Shown here: positions 1-31,650 of the stretch, piece by piece | Numbering within the stretch: position 1 is the first letter of the stretch | Layout: each line of letters opens with the position of its first letter | Origin: Euglena gracilis | Lineage: Eukaryota > Euglenida > Euglenophyceae > Euglenales | Assembly (NCBI GenBank): GCA_039621445.1 | Contig: CP154956.1 | Span: 58,411,155-58,475,154, forward strand | Length of the DNA stretch: 64,000 nt | Reading direction: 5' to 3' | Notes under the pieces: generated by a model | Told to the model about the DNA's origin: nothing | Database searches by the model: none | Seen by the model: only the letters and a program-made list of their open reading frames with translations | Program-made: the position numbers and the translations under genes

Positions 1-80
1 ATGTATGTATGTATGTATGTATGTATGTATGTATGTATGTATGCATGTATGTATGCATGTATGGATGGATGAATGTATGT
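1..80. repeat. ATGT tetranucleotide microsatellite
   Basis: A run of ATGT/ATGC units opens the window and decays into ATGG/ATGA by about position 80. It is a simple repeat. The short reading frame through it is a by-product of the 4-bp period. Confidence 0.95.
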
Positions 81-1985
81 ATTAAATATGTGTGTATAAA
101 ATCAACAAATGTTGCACCAAAAGAAAGTGTTGAAGATTCACAATGGCTGCTTTGCCAGTTGCACGTCATGATGCGAAGAAAGCATCAATCAAAAAATATA
201 TTATAAAATTATAATCAAATTTTGCTTTCAAAAATGGTACGACTTTCGGTTTGTCTGTAAATTCTGGTACAAGAGCGATTTCCCCTCACATCACGTAGAA
301 AAAAATTTTTTGGAGAAAAAAAAACTGAATGAAAAACATTCAAAAATAACATCACTATGTGGAAATATACATACACACACACACACACACACAAGACATG
401 CAGCTTCCATATCCCAGCCCTCTGCGAGAACACCAAAAAAAGCTGCTGTTCGGATTATCAGTTACTGACACAAAATTAAACCTCTCCCTTCGCGTTGTGT
501 CGCTGAGCCCGTCAAAAAACATTTTGTTTTTTTTCAATTTTTACCACTGCTTCCCAAGCCATAAATTTGGTGTTCCTTGATACAGTTATTGTTCTTGAAG
601 AAAATGCTCTTTTTTTTGGCTCTTGCAGACTCACAGGAAAAAATTCTTGCAGCAAAACTGATTTCAAACTCTGAATTTTTCATTAGGTTGGGGGGTTGGA
701 ACGCATCCGTATTCTTTTGCACATGAAAGCTCCCCAAGAAATTGCCACAGAAACACACACCCACACCCTTTGAAGTTTTCAGCAACTGACAAAACTGTAG
801 TTTCATTTACATCACACGTCCATTTTGATGGGAAAATGCGCAAAATCTAGCATCTCAGAACACCGTGTGCAAAAAAAAGGCCAGCAAAACTTCAAAAATA
901 CTTGGGCTTATTTGCAGTGGAGTTCATATATGGACATTTGTCCTGTCTCTGTGCGGAACAAAATTGTACACCACCTTTCGGAGCAAAACCATACACCACC
1001 TTCTTGTCAACAGAATTAGAATCTGGCAAGGAAAAAATGGGGATTTAGGGAATTCTGGTAAATTTCACCAGGAAAGATCCACCAGGGAATATAAAAATCA
1101 CATGACGTAAAGTTCAATGTGGAGATTCCATTCACATCACATTCCATTTGCATCACATTTTTTGAGAACTGAGAACACCAGATGACGACAAACAGCAACG
1201 ATTCCCACATAGGCTGCCATGATACATGAGAGCACCCAAAAAGTATGGTCTGGAGGCATGCACAACTTCCAATCTGCTAGATGTGAAATGTTGCCCAAAG
1301 GCAGCCGAAGAAAGGCAATAGACATCGTACATTGATGAGGGGGGGGGAGGGAAAGGGAGAGACACACATGAAACTGCAGTGCTTGGGAGATGCATTGGGA
1401 AACTATGCGAACACACGGCGGCTGGGATGGCACACAAAGACGAATGCAATGAGTCGCGGCGCACATTTTGAGGTGCCATATAGCATTCCCCAGCCTCATG
1501 TGGAGAGTGGAATCACACATAGGGAGACGGAGACGACTTGGAAAAAGTCGAGTCATAATGAGGAAAACACAATCGGACTGGGTTGAAGGTTGCCGTTTGG
1601 TCGTATGGGCCAGGCAGGGGGGAGGTGGATGAGGTTTAGGATGAGGTTTATCAATTAAAGGTGACCACTGTCATTTTCCCAGCCACCACTGTCCGCATCA
1701 CCCACTGGTGTGGCAGGCGTGGAACTGTGGAAAAAGGAAGTGGCAGAGATACTCTCAGAAATATTGTTTTCCTTTCTCCTCGTCCTTTTGACATGTTCCT
1801 TTCCTTTCTTTGAAGGCATCCAACTCTCCACCAACCTGGAAGAATGATTTGGGCAGAAAAAAAATAAATTTGACATTGGCCAGCCCCCAGCAATGAAAAC
1901 CCACACAGAAAAACATAAGAACAGCTCCTCGCATGCCACAATATGTGCAGCACCCCAGGCAGAGACAGAGGGTCCGAGAGGGGCT
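81..1985. other. 3' flank of the EF-hand gene, no gene seen
   Basis: AT-rich sequence with homopolymers and a short CA run at about 371-393. Short open frames occur on both strands, including 139 codons on the minus strand at 1137-1556. None shows a recognisable domain or exon-like neighbours. It lies downstream of the EF-hand gene stop codon and is probably 3' UTR plus intergenic sequence. Confidence 0.6.
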
Positions 1986-21823
<19,838 letters not shown>

Positions 21824-22532
21824 CTGCAAGCGATGCAAAAAAAATCATGGTTTGAGGGCCTTCTAATGTGAATCTTTGCCACAAATTTGAGGCAGGCTTT
21901 GCAACATAACTGTATCAGAATCGCCAAAGGGTGACAATGACGAGTCTACAGTGACCTATGACCAATTTCTCGGCATTTGCCGGTGGCCGTTTCAAATTCG
22001 ATGATAGTTTGTAAGCAAACGCCTTGCAAGGTGGGGATAGGCTTGTCCCACAACTGATGACAATGAGATTTCCCAATAGAGGTCACACCCACTTGTCGCC
22101 CAATCACCATTGCCGTTGAATAATAAATGCCAGACAGGAGTGTTAGCATTTAGTGAAACTAACCGCTCTTGGGCGCTTTTTGAGTTTGGTACACAAACAA
22201 GAAAGTGCTGGGATTGCTACTGCAGCATCGGGAAGGTAACGTAGATGGTGACGACCTGCAAATCCATTGGCCTTCAAATCACTCTGCGCTCCAGAAGAAG
22301 CAAGGAACTCCGCCGCAAATATGACCGTGGCTGAATCTCAAGGAAACATACAACAGCAGAGAAGGACACCTGAAATAATAAAAAAACAAACTCAGAAAAA
22401 AATTGTTTCTAAGGAACACAATCAACATTCTATGCCAAATTGCCTTAATCTCAAAACTGCACCTCAGTTTCGGTAACATTCCCAAAATACATCTAACCAG
22501 ACATGGGGTGGACCAGCAAGCAGATCAGCCAC
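21824..22532. other. Gap between helicase and EF-hand exons
   Basis: This 709-bp stretch should hold the 3' end of the helicase gene and the 5' end of the EF-hand gene, but neither is recognisable. On the minus strand a good acceptor (TTATTTCAG|G, about 22370) would continue the helicase reading phase for only 29 unrelated codons before TGA (about 22281). There is no sign of the helicase motifs ARGxD or HRxGRxGR. A 64-codon open stretch without ATG overlaps in another frame. Confidence 0.5.
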
Positions 22533-25500
22533 TTGTGAATAACGCCAACACCGACATTCAGTGCACGTAATTCCCCATAAAGTGCGTCGGCTCGCTCCTT
22601 GCTCTGGAGAAACACCAGCGCTGGTAAAGGCAGCCCAGTGACAAAGAGTTGCCGCACTGTCAGCACTTTACTATCTTCTGTGCTGCAGAACACAAGCCGC
22701 TGTTCCACATTCATGTTGGCGGTGATCTTCTTCCCTGAGCCATGATCATTACAGCAGATCCAAAACACCACCACCACTGCACACGCAAACATAAATGCAC
22801 ACGCATACTTAGTTAGGTGGTCAACTTGGCACCTTGCTCACAAAAATGTCCTGCCTTGCGAGCGCGCAAATACAAAACCATTGCTGCTTTTATGGCCGTT
22901 TTGGGTTCGTTTTCGGGCCCAGTTTTTTTTTTTGCATGAAAACGAGTGTCCAAAAATTCCAGAGAAAAAACAACCCATAGGCATTGAATTCGAAAGTTCG
23001 CATTCCAACCGCGAAAACACCATTTGAAACTTGAAAGTATGCCCCCCCCCCCTGCATTTCACAGACTTCTTTAGTCGACGATTTGAAACTCGTCTGCCAA
23101 CAACAAAAAAAACTTGCAAATCCGATGGTGTACACTGCGGTGATGACTGCTGCCAAGATAACTGCTCTGGAAAAATTTCTGACCAACAAAAAATATTATG
23201 GATCCGGATGCATATGACTGAAAGAAATTAGCCAAAAATAAATTATCTGAATTAATTCTGAAAATTAATTCAGAAAAACAAAGTATTTTTTTCTTTTTTT
23301 CCGAAAAGAAAAAAAAACAAAAATAAAATTTCATTTTAAAAAATATGAAAATACAAAAAGAATAAAAAAAAATTCGAAAAAAAGCAAATTCTTTCAGGAC
23401 TTCTCAGAGTGTGCACACTTCTGGAAAAGAAAAAAATATTTCATTCGCTTCGTCTTTTTCAAAAACAAAATTTGTGCCTGTTTGGAAAAGTGCTTTGTTA
23501 CCTACACGCCTGGTGCTTTCACCCGGTCGGTGGCCCTGGTAAATCTGACGTCCTTCTGTCACCTGGGGGAACCTTCTAATTTTGCAGTGCACATCAAAAA
23601 CCGAATCAAATGCGCCGAGAAACTTGAAACTCAATCTGGAAAACGAGATTGAAATGAATGGATTTTTAAAAACCCAGAAGGCTTAAACAAAAAAAGGCTT
23701 AAACCCTCGGCCCGAAGAGGGGCATGTTGGGGATCTGCTTTCACACACTGAAAAGCATGGTCTTTTGTGCAGCATGCCAAAGCATATGCCTATGACGCCC
23801 GAAGAAGGGGATGTGAAGACTCTTTCTTTGTCAGGTTCTATGGCAGTGAAATCTCAAATACAAGTCCAACGGCTGGTGAAAGATGTGTAACATTAAAACG
23901 ACTCTCAGGGGAATATCGTACATGACACCCAAGTGTGCATCATTTCTGAAAATCAAAAAGTCACGTCAGGGAAAGGTACTAGTGAGGGTAAATCACTTGC
24001 GCGGCTGCGCAAAGAAACAACCAAAAACTACTTGTTTGGTTGCACGGAGAAATGAAATTTTCAATCACTTGTGCAATTGCGCAAATGAGTTTCAAACTAA
24101 TTACAATTCCTTAGTTTTCATGTTCCAGGATACTGGAAAAAAAGGCACTTGCTTACTTTGCTCCACACCTAATTGAAAGCAAGAAGGCCTGTTTGTTTTC
24201 TCACCAGATGCCTATCTCTCGATCTAAATGTCCGGGCAGGGGAAAGCAAAAAAAAAACGACTTTTTCAGAAATTCTGTCCTTGTAATTTTTGTCAATTTG
24301 AAGAAGAAAAGAGCGGGAAGCCTGTTTTTTTTTCACGAGGTGTTAGGCACGCTCCAAGGGTGCTGGCACCACACAAAAAAAATAGATTTGAGCACTAGTC
24401 AATAAAGTCCCTTTTCGGGGTTTTCGCTTGGTGAAGCTCGGCATGATTTTTTCGAAACTGTGTCACGAGGCAAAAAACCCAGGGCTTTGGGATTTCGGTT
24501 CCCAGTGGTCATTAAAAAACACAAGTATTTCCCCCTTTTTTGTGATAATTTGCGAAAGTGTGAGTGTTTTTTTTGTGTTTTGGGGTCGTCTCCTTCGCAT
24601 TTAAGCTTTTTATGGTTTCTTTGCGCAATTGCGCAAACGCAGTGACATTTTTTGTGTTCCAATCCTCGGGAAGAAAGGGGGATTCACCCCCTTTTTTTTT
24701 AGTTTCGGCTGGGGTGGTCCTGGGTGTGGGCTTGGACTTGCAAAAAAAGGTTGCAAATATGAAAAAAAATATTTGAACAAATGATGGTTTGTGTCTAGGG
24801 TGGGTGGGGGTATTCCCCTTGATCAAATGATCTGGACGTCCAACGCCTGCCAAGGGGATCCTGACGTCAACATCAAATATGCGGAAAAAATGCAGGCACA
24901 AAAAATATGCATTTACGACCCCCCCCCCAACTTCAGGCGCACAAAGAATCATCACAACAGCATCGTTTCCAAAAATCTGAAAAAGGTGCATTCCACATTT
25001 CCACGGAAGAAACAAAACCAAGAAATTCTCAGGAAAAAGAAAACTGCAAAAAAAGGGGCACAGACAGGGCGGTCCTTAAGCAAATAAAAAAAAATAAACT
25101 CCGCTGCCCCAGCACACTCAAAGAAAATATACAGGAAAATGGGCAAAGAAATTTGGCATTCTTCGGTGAGAACAGGTCCACATCAGGGGAAAAAACTGAT
25201 TCTTGGCATCCTTGGACCATCGCCCATCCCATCAAAAAATGTGTTTTTTGACTTTTTAATTGTGGACCCCGTTCAAGTCCCAGTCCGGCCCTTGGTCGGC
25301 CCTTTGGCCGAAAGGGGGGCGGTCCTTAAGAAAATGGAAAAAAAAACTTTCCTGTCCCTTAAGGACCGCCCTGGGCACAAAAATTTTAAACCCCCCCCAA
25401 AAGGCTTTCAAAAATTGCAGCATATTCATCTTCCCTGCGCTTTAGGTGGCACAGAATAGGCATGTAAGCACGTCAGAACACAGCTGGCAAACCGATTTTG

Positions 25501-28500
25501 ACTGTGATGCTGTTGTGCATGACAGAGGTGGCAAGCTTCTGCACCTGAGCCGATGGAGAGGATACGGCAGAAGAAAAGCAAAAAGAAGGAAGGTGCAGCA
25601 CAAAGGTTCAACACCGATGACACAGGGGCAATTCCAAAAAGGAATTGTGCTCAGGTTACCCACATATTAAAAGAAGAAAAACAAGACAGATCTCAACGCA
25701 TACCTCAGGAGTGATTGTAGCGCTGAACACGGACTTCTTCAAACCAGGCTTGGTGGCGGCGGCAAAGATCTCGTCCAGTTGGGGCTGGAAGTTCTTTGCG
25801 AAAAGGGTGTCAGCCTCATCCAGCACCACGTACTCCACCTGCTTCAGGTCCAGCCCTTTCTCTGGGCAGGAGGAAGATGCAGCGGGCGCCGGACGCATAT
25901 GGCGGTTTGGGAAACCCTGATCCAGGGAGGGGGGAAAAGCTGCACACAACCAGGTCAAAACCGGCACTGCAAAAATACTGCAAAAAAAACTACACGTTAT
26001 TTTTGGAGAGTATTTCTTATGGAAATATTAAACAGGCAAAATTATATAATAGCTAGTGGGCACCAACATGATGTAGCCAAAAAAAACCACCCCGAATACA
26101 GAACCTCCCCCAATGTTGATAACACCTGGGTCCCTGTAACTGTTTTTGATCATCTCTCTGATTTTGTAACTCACCGTTCCACCTTTTTCTTGGCTTCCGA
26201 AACACCCCCTCCCTTTTTTTGGAACAGTGGCATATCCCACAGCTTTTCCTGCGGTGGGAAAACCCAACGTGGTCACAAGTCCTGCTCCGTTAGGAAGTGG
26301 AGCGAGACATAAAATCGAATTTGTTCCTTTTTCTGTATGCATGCAAACCAGAAAGATCAGTTTAATCCAATACGCCTCCATAATATGCTTTCATGGGTGA
26401 CGTGTTGAATCTCATTGCGATGATATTCCCTCCATTCCCACCAGTCAGTCAGTGGCACATCGGACAAGTGAACTGTTGAAAACCCTTCAGTGTCATCATA
26501 ACTATCACGCCATCCACCATTCATCATCATCGCCATCGTCACAGATGATACTTTGCCTTTAAATGCAAACGTCTTTCTGAAAATGGACTTTTGCTGAACT
26601 TTGCAAGGGAGGGTTTCAATAAAAAGTTCTCCACATTTCTTTTGGGGTGTTTGGGGGGTATATGTTTGGTGATTATGCATCATGCAATACTTTCAGGGCC
26701 TTTAAGGCGGCTGATAAGGGGTCCCCCCCCCAGTCAGAGGTGGGTAACTCACCCACCATGACAGTTTGGGAAAAGACAGGAGGAGTGGTGGGGGGGTCGG
26801 ATCCACCAAAACACACCCACCCATTGGGGTTCCGGTATTCCTGTCCAGCCCTCAGGACAGAGCAGCAAGCTGCGCTGAAATCGAGAGAACTAGCAGCAGG
26901 GGGGCAACAAGCACCTCAAAATATGCAATGCAAAAAAAAGCAAAAAAGGCAAAAAGTGCAAATTATGCGGGCTGCATACCCCCCCCCCTGCAAGCAGCAA
27001 TCGACCGGGGGGCTGCCGGAACGGACAATGACCTGTTCATTCGGCAGAGGGGGTGGGCTGCACCTCTCACCATCTCCAACAACCGCTGCGGGGTGCTGAT
27101 GAGGACATCGCAGCCGTTGAGGCGCTTGGGGTCCCGGGCGGAGCTGGAGGACAGCCGCAGCAGCTGCAGGCGGCCTTCCTCCGGCGCCTGGTCCAGGAAT
27201 CGGTTGGCCTCCCGTTGCGTTTGCTGAGATAACTCCTGCAGCATCGGACGAGAAATGCTGTGCTTTGTTCAAAACAATAACAACAACAGACCCTGGCATA
27301 CATTTCAAAGCGTCATTTTCAAACGCGTTCATTTTTTTTTGCATCACCATTGAAATCTCCCTGATAACTGTGCACCTCCAAACACTGTGGATGCCCTAAT
27401 AAGTATGCACTGCCCAGCTGACAGAAAGAGGGTCCGAATAATTGTGACCCAGATCGACCGGATTGGACAGAATTTTCTCAGGAACACAAATCACAACTGA
27501 AATCTCTTTCTGCTTGACTTGCTCAGCCTTAGCCTCGGAGGGGTCCCCAAGGTTTCAAATGTAAGATCCCTTCCGTGCGCAAGCATCCATATACCACACC
27601 CCAACTCTTAACAGATACAAACACCCGACAACCCCCCTGTCACCCCACAAATCCCCCACACCCCCCACACCCCCACACCCCATAGCACCCCCCCCCACAA
27701 TGCCCCGCACTTCATGCCATATTTGGGGGAAAGAAGCACTCACTGAGGGAGAAGGTGGTTAAACGGCGAGTCGGCATAAATGATATACTTATTGCATACC
27801 TTTTTCTGTCTTTGATGAACCACATTTATCATGAAATCAAATTATTTCTTCTTTTTGTTGTGTTGAAGGGGAGGGGAGATAACTGGGGAGTCAACATGCA
27901 GCTGTCAGATCAATCAAGAAAGAAAACATGGGAACAATTCATTGGAGGTGGATTTCAGATGAATTACAGAACTTGAAAACCCACAAGGGCATGCCTTGGT
28001 CGGAGACAGCACCAGCGCCCGCAAGCCCTCGCCGGAGTGCTTGTCAAGGAGGGCCAGCAGGGGCACCAGGAACGCCAGGGTCTTGCCAGACCCAGTGGGG
28101 CCACAGGCAATGAGGTCTCGCTGCTTCAGGAGGACTGACCACGCCTGCATCTGTGCGATGAGGACGTGCCCTTGGGGGGCGCTGCTGGCGACCCCCGGCG
28201 AGCACTCTCCATTATGAAAGAGCTAGTCGCTTGTTCAAACCCATTCAAGCACTTCCAACGCCCGTGGGGGCGGGGATCGGTCACAGAAACTGAAAAACCC
28301 CGGGTCGAAAATGGACCAAAATCTTTCAGGCCGACCTCAGACCCCAAGCCAGGGTCCAGAGGGAAGGCCAGATACAATGCTGTTCCTTAAAATTTTCCTT
28401 CTGCAAAGCTCACTCAGCACAAATCAAACCCTGTCATCAGTTGAGGTTTGGTGGTTGGGCCCGAGGGGGGGGGGGTCTTGAAAAGGCAGTTACAAGATGG

Positions 28501-30814
28501 GGACATTATGACCTTTGCTTGGGGGGAAATTACTTTGAGGGAAAAATCCACACCAGGGCGTCGCTTAGGGAAACTCGACGGGGATTCCAGCTGAAAGGCT
28601 GGAAAATTTGGGCTGGCTGGAAAAAGGCTGCTTGCTCAGCCCCTCAATTAGGCCTGGCCAGAGTTGGGGGGGTTGGACCAGGGGAAAAGGTGCTGCTGGA
28701 AGAAGAAAAAAATGCCGGCGGAACCCCCCCATTCCTCCCTTTTGCGACCTTCTGTAGCATGCATAAATCCACCCCCTGCAATTGGGAAGCCATGATGCCG
28801 ACCGCTGCTGCTGTCTGTTTGAGTGTGCCTTCAGCACTGCCTTGTTCACCCCAAGGCTGTTCCCCAGGGATCCCCCCTTGAAAAGAAAACCTGATTTTTT
28901 TGAGCCGGTGGGCCATCTGGGGGGGTATCGGAAATGGGGGCGGGGGAGGGTGTCGTCAGCAGAAGCTGTCCTTCTTTTTGGCTTCACCCGGCTACTCCTG
29001 CCCTTTCTACCTGGGCTTTGTTTGAGTTTCGCAGGTGGACGACCGACCACCAACACCTCTTCAGGACAACCCCTGATCACCCGCTGCGGGAACCCGATCG
29101 TTGGACAAGGCGGTCCAAATCGTTTTTTAAGTGGTTTTGTTGGTTGTAATGATTTCATTTCAGTTTAATCCATTTTTTTCATGATAGCAGGGGAAAATTT
29201 TTGGATGAAATATCATCTATCAATCGCCACGCTCCTTGGGCTTGGGAGAGGGGGTCCGTGGGGGGGGGGCAGCCGGTTGGGAGCTGGACCCCAATTGGTA
29301 CCCCAAAAAACAGGCAAAAAATCAAATCCAGCTGGATTGGGGGGGGGGGGTGGACTCCTCCTCTGGAGTCGAATGCACCTGACCTGGGGTCAAAATGGGT
29401 ACCGAAAAATTGAAGCCCAAAGAAATGCAATTACTGCCAATTATGAAGAAAAAAAACAACCTTTGGACCCAAAGTTTTCTAGCCAGCCGGACTCAAAACC
29501 ATTTCCCCATTTTTGCACATTTTGCACCTGCGAACACAAAAAACATCCGATACCTTCCAGCTACCCTTTAGGTGGCTGGAAAATAAATAAAACTTGTTCA
29601 TGGGGGAGAGGGAAAGCCTTGGTGGGGTGGTCGAACCCCCCCACCCGGGAGGTGGGGGGTTGACCCCCCCCCCACCCATCACAGCACCTGCTCAAAATTT
29701 TTTAACCCAATGAACGGCGCCCCCAGAAATACGGTCTACAGAAAGCCTGGTGGGGGGGTCGGACCCCCTCACCCCAGGATGGGGGCGGGGGGGGGGGGGC
29801 GACCCCCCCACCCACCACCCATAGGGTTGCGGGTATTCCCGTACAGCCCTGGGGGGGGGTTCCGAGGATGGAGAAAAGCTGCTGCCTCCACCCAGAAGCA
29901 TTTCAGCTTTGGCGACGCCATGTTCCCGCATGGAATGACAGGATTTGCAATTTTTGATAAACTGGGTAAACGAGGGAGTAAAAAACCTTTGCAATGTAGG
30001 TACCTGAATTGGTGTTGGCTTTTCATATCCACGGCTAAGCAACGTTTGAGTGATGTACTTCGGTAACTTATAAACATTGCTCAGCTGCTCAATATATGGG
30101 ATTGGAACGCAATCAGAGGTTGGCGTGAGACGTTTGGGCTCCTTGTAATTAATCCACAGCAAATGCATTGGGAACATGCTCATTTCTGGTCAAAATAGGA
30201 ATTAAATCAAGCTCAGGACACTTGCTTTCTTGGTGCAAGGAATTAAAAAAAAACATAAAAAACAATCTGAGGAATAGTGTGCATTGCATACACTCACTGT
30301 AAAATCAAACATTTCAGCACACATCACTGAGCACAACGCTCGACTTCTTCGCCAACTTTTTTAAGATATGATCATGAACTTTGTTTCCCTGTGTTTTCCA
30401 AGTAACCAGGGCAAGAGCCTGACACCAACGCTGAAAACCCCAAAAAGGGGTCGGATGATTTCTCTATGTGTGGACCAATGACAATGGCTGTGTAACACAA
30501 AAAAAAATTGGTTGCTGGTTTCCCAACCTCCGGATGGGAACGTCAACCCCCTCGACACGGATGTCCTCCTTCCTCCTCAGATCCCGGCCTCCGACCTCAG
30601 AAATCATCCGCCGATGGAGAGCACGCTTGACAGGCTTCTGCACCGTGACCTCCACGGCGACAGGTGCCGGGCTGGACGTGGCAACAGAGCATTCAGTGGC
30701 GGCGGTGGCTGGACTTGGGCACTTGGGCGCGAAAATGGTGCTCTCGTGTGCCACTTTGCCACGATCAAACCGGGCGCCCCTCGTCAGGGACTTGAAGATG
30801 TCGTTCTGCGACAT
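22533..30814 (-). CDS. DDX52: DEAD-box RNA helicase, DDX52/Rok1 type (3' end missing)
   Basis: An ATP-dependent RNA helicase of the DDX52/Rok1 family, which acts in the nucleolus on early 18S rRNA processing (family knowledge). Exons: 30814-30528, 30079-30004, 28150-27995, 27235-27071, 25859-25704, 25544-25493, 22734-22533. All six junctions are in phase, giving 364 codons. The start is the ATG at 30814 ([17 protein letters not shown], matching the family's N-terminal DIF/LF..L..GA.FD block). Visible motifs: Q motif (GYEKPTPIQ), Walker A (GPTGSGKT), Ia-like LSPTKELSQQ, Ib-region [13 protein letters not shown] box (VVLDEAD), SAT (FSATI) and the motif IV region ([14 protein letters not shown]). 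Motifs V and VI are not found downstream, so the second RecA domain is incomplete. Exon 28150-27995 appears to end at a GC donor (AAG|GCATGC). The gene could be truncated, misassembled, or have a diverged last exon. Confidence 0.88.
23640..25064. other. AT-rich helicase intron with TGCGCAA palindromes
   Basis: Part of the 2.8-kb intron between exons 25544-25493 and 22734-22533. It contains several palindrome-like words built on TTGCGCAA: about 23997-24014, 24069-24087 and 24619-24638 (TTTGCGCAATTGCGCAAA). The same word recurs inside the hAT-like element at 57635-58906. Short reading frames around these words contain Cys/His-rich stretches such as NHLRGCAKK, but no intact domain could be assembled. 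Confidence 0.5.
25065..25373. mobile_element. hAT-like MITE, 309 bp, in a helicase intron
   Basis: Perfect 16-bp terminal inverted repeats CAGGGCGGTCCTTAAG (25065-25080) and CTTAAGGACCGCCCTG (25358-25373). The flanks are GGCACAGA on the left and GGCACAAA on the right (8 bp, one mismatch). A second copy of the terminal motif at 25317-25330 makes a 14-bp stem with the right end. The block TTTTTAATTGTGGACCCCGTTCAAGTCCCAGTCCGGCCCTTGG (about 25253-25296) is shared with a related copy near 62100-62150 and in part with 17085-17115. Non-coding. Confidence 0.87.
25493..28150 (-). CDS. DDX52: DDX52-like helicase, RecA domain 1 exons
   Basis: 28150-27995 holds motif I ([13 protein letters not shown]) and ends LVLSPTK. 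27235-27071 starts [14 protein letters not shown] and carries [14 protein letters not shown], ending at ATG|GTGAGA. 25859-25704 starts [12 protein letters not shown], carries DEAD and SAT, and ends GAG|GTATGC. 25544-25493 is a 52-nt exon ([17 protein letters not shown] plus one base). The acceptor of 25859-25704 was taken as CCCAGAG|AAA because only that choice keeps frame with the preceding phase-0 donor. Confidence 0.85.
29170..29650. repeat. Dispersed repeat copy (GCTGGCTGG family)
   Basis: Shares ACTGCCAATTATG plus A-run, CCATTTTTGCACATTTTGCACC, GGCTGGAAAATAAATAAAAC and GGGGGAGAGGG with the copy at 19725-20096. It lies between helicase exons 2 and 3. Its left end is replaced by G-runs, so limits are approximate. 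Confidence 0.6.
30004..30814 (-). CDS. DDX52: DDX52-like helicase, N-terminal exons and Q motif
   Basis: Exon 1 (30814-30528) encodes a low-complexity Ala/Thr/Pro stretch and then [17 protein letters not shown]. This block precedes the helicase core in DDX52/Rok1 proteins (R..., then H/R-V-x-G-x-D-x-P). It ends CGGAG|GTTGGG in phase 2. Exon 2 starts at 30079, after CTGAG, with the single base that completes Ser, and reads NVYKLPKYI through the Q motif PTPIQ to CAG|GTACCT at 30004. No other phase-compatible acceptor gave the expected peptide. Confidence 0.8.
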
Positions 30815-31189
30815 CGCTGGAAAAGAAAAGAATCACCATAACCAGGTGACAAATATACTGGAGTTGCTGCACACAATTTCAACGTGTGGTGTTTTTTTAC
30901 CACTGATGAAAAAAAGAATTCCTGAACACATATTATTGTACAGTCGCACACAATCAGGCACCAACAGTCACCAATCGAAATTGGGCCATAAATGGCCATT
31001 AGCGGCCATTAGCAGCCATTAGCGGCCGTTGGTGGGGGGTCTTTCTTTGGAAATGGTGGGAATGAATTCCGCTGGTGTCATCATGTAAGAAAACCCCCCT
31101 CATGCCATATCCGGCAAGAAATGACAACCAATGGAGGTGATAGTGTCTATTGGCAGCAAAAAGGCAAAGGCTGGTGCCAAAAGGCTGCT

Positions 31190-31650
31190 GTTATTGCAAG
31201 GCGATTTTTTGAAAGCGAGAGCTGACAGTGACTCATCAGACGTATTGAGTCGGTCATCGGTTTGAATGGAATCAGGTGGCGTTGCATGTGTCGGCAACTT
31301 GCCGTCGAGAATCCTGCACAACACAATCTGGGTACCCCGCCGTTTTTTTTAGCATCGCCTTATTGTGCTCGCTAGCTCAGAGGGACATTCCCTTGTTGTA
31401 CCCCACTCTATCGCCCATAGAAACCACTGGCCCCTTTTCCACCTAGATGTGAAGAAAAGCAAGGTGTTCATCTAGAATTTCGAAACAATGGAAATGCTGC
31501 CTGGGAATGCCCAAGGAGTGAAAGGGCACACGCTCGGACAGGGCAGAAGAGTGTGGAGTCAATAGATAAGCGCACGCCACTGGCGCAAAGCTGGGGAAAT
31601 CCCTGACCCTTGCCTTCCACCACTCAACACATCCGTCACTTGGAAAAAAA
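31190..31650 (-). pseudogene. hAT transposase C-terminal (dimerisation domain) remnant
   Basis: The minus strand reads VEWWKARVRDFPSFAPVACAY then SSALSERVPF (about 31630-31520). This is the hAT family C-terminal dimerisation block (WW....FP.L...A..YL..P.SSA.SERVFS). A second piece, TDDRLNTSDESLSALAF (about 31262-31212), matches the following block (DRR..LS.E....L.F.). About 260 bp with stop codons separates them, and VPF stands where VFS is usual, so this copy is broken. It is the only hAT protein trace seen and may be a relative of the source of the MITEs here. The N-terminal part was not found. Confidence 0.72.

Noticed and set aside
1137-1556. 139-codon minus-strand frame downstream of the EF-hand gene
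   Set aside because: No recognisable domain, atypical composition for the real exons here, and overlapped by other frames of similar length.
22150-22330. 64-codon minus-strand open stretch without ATG as the helicase C-terminus
   Set aside because: No helicase motif, wrong phase for the preceding exon, and no similarity to the expected region.
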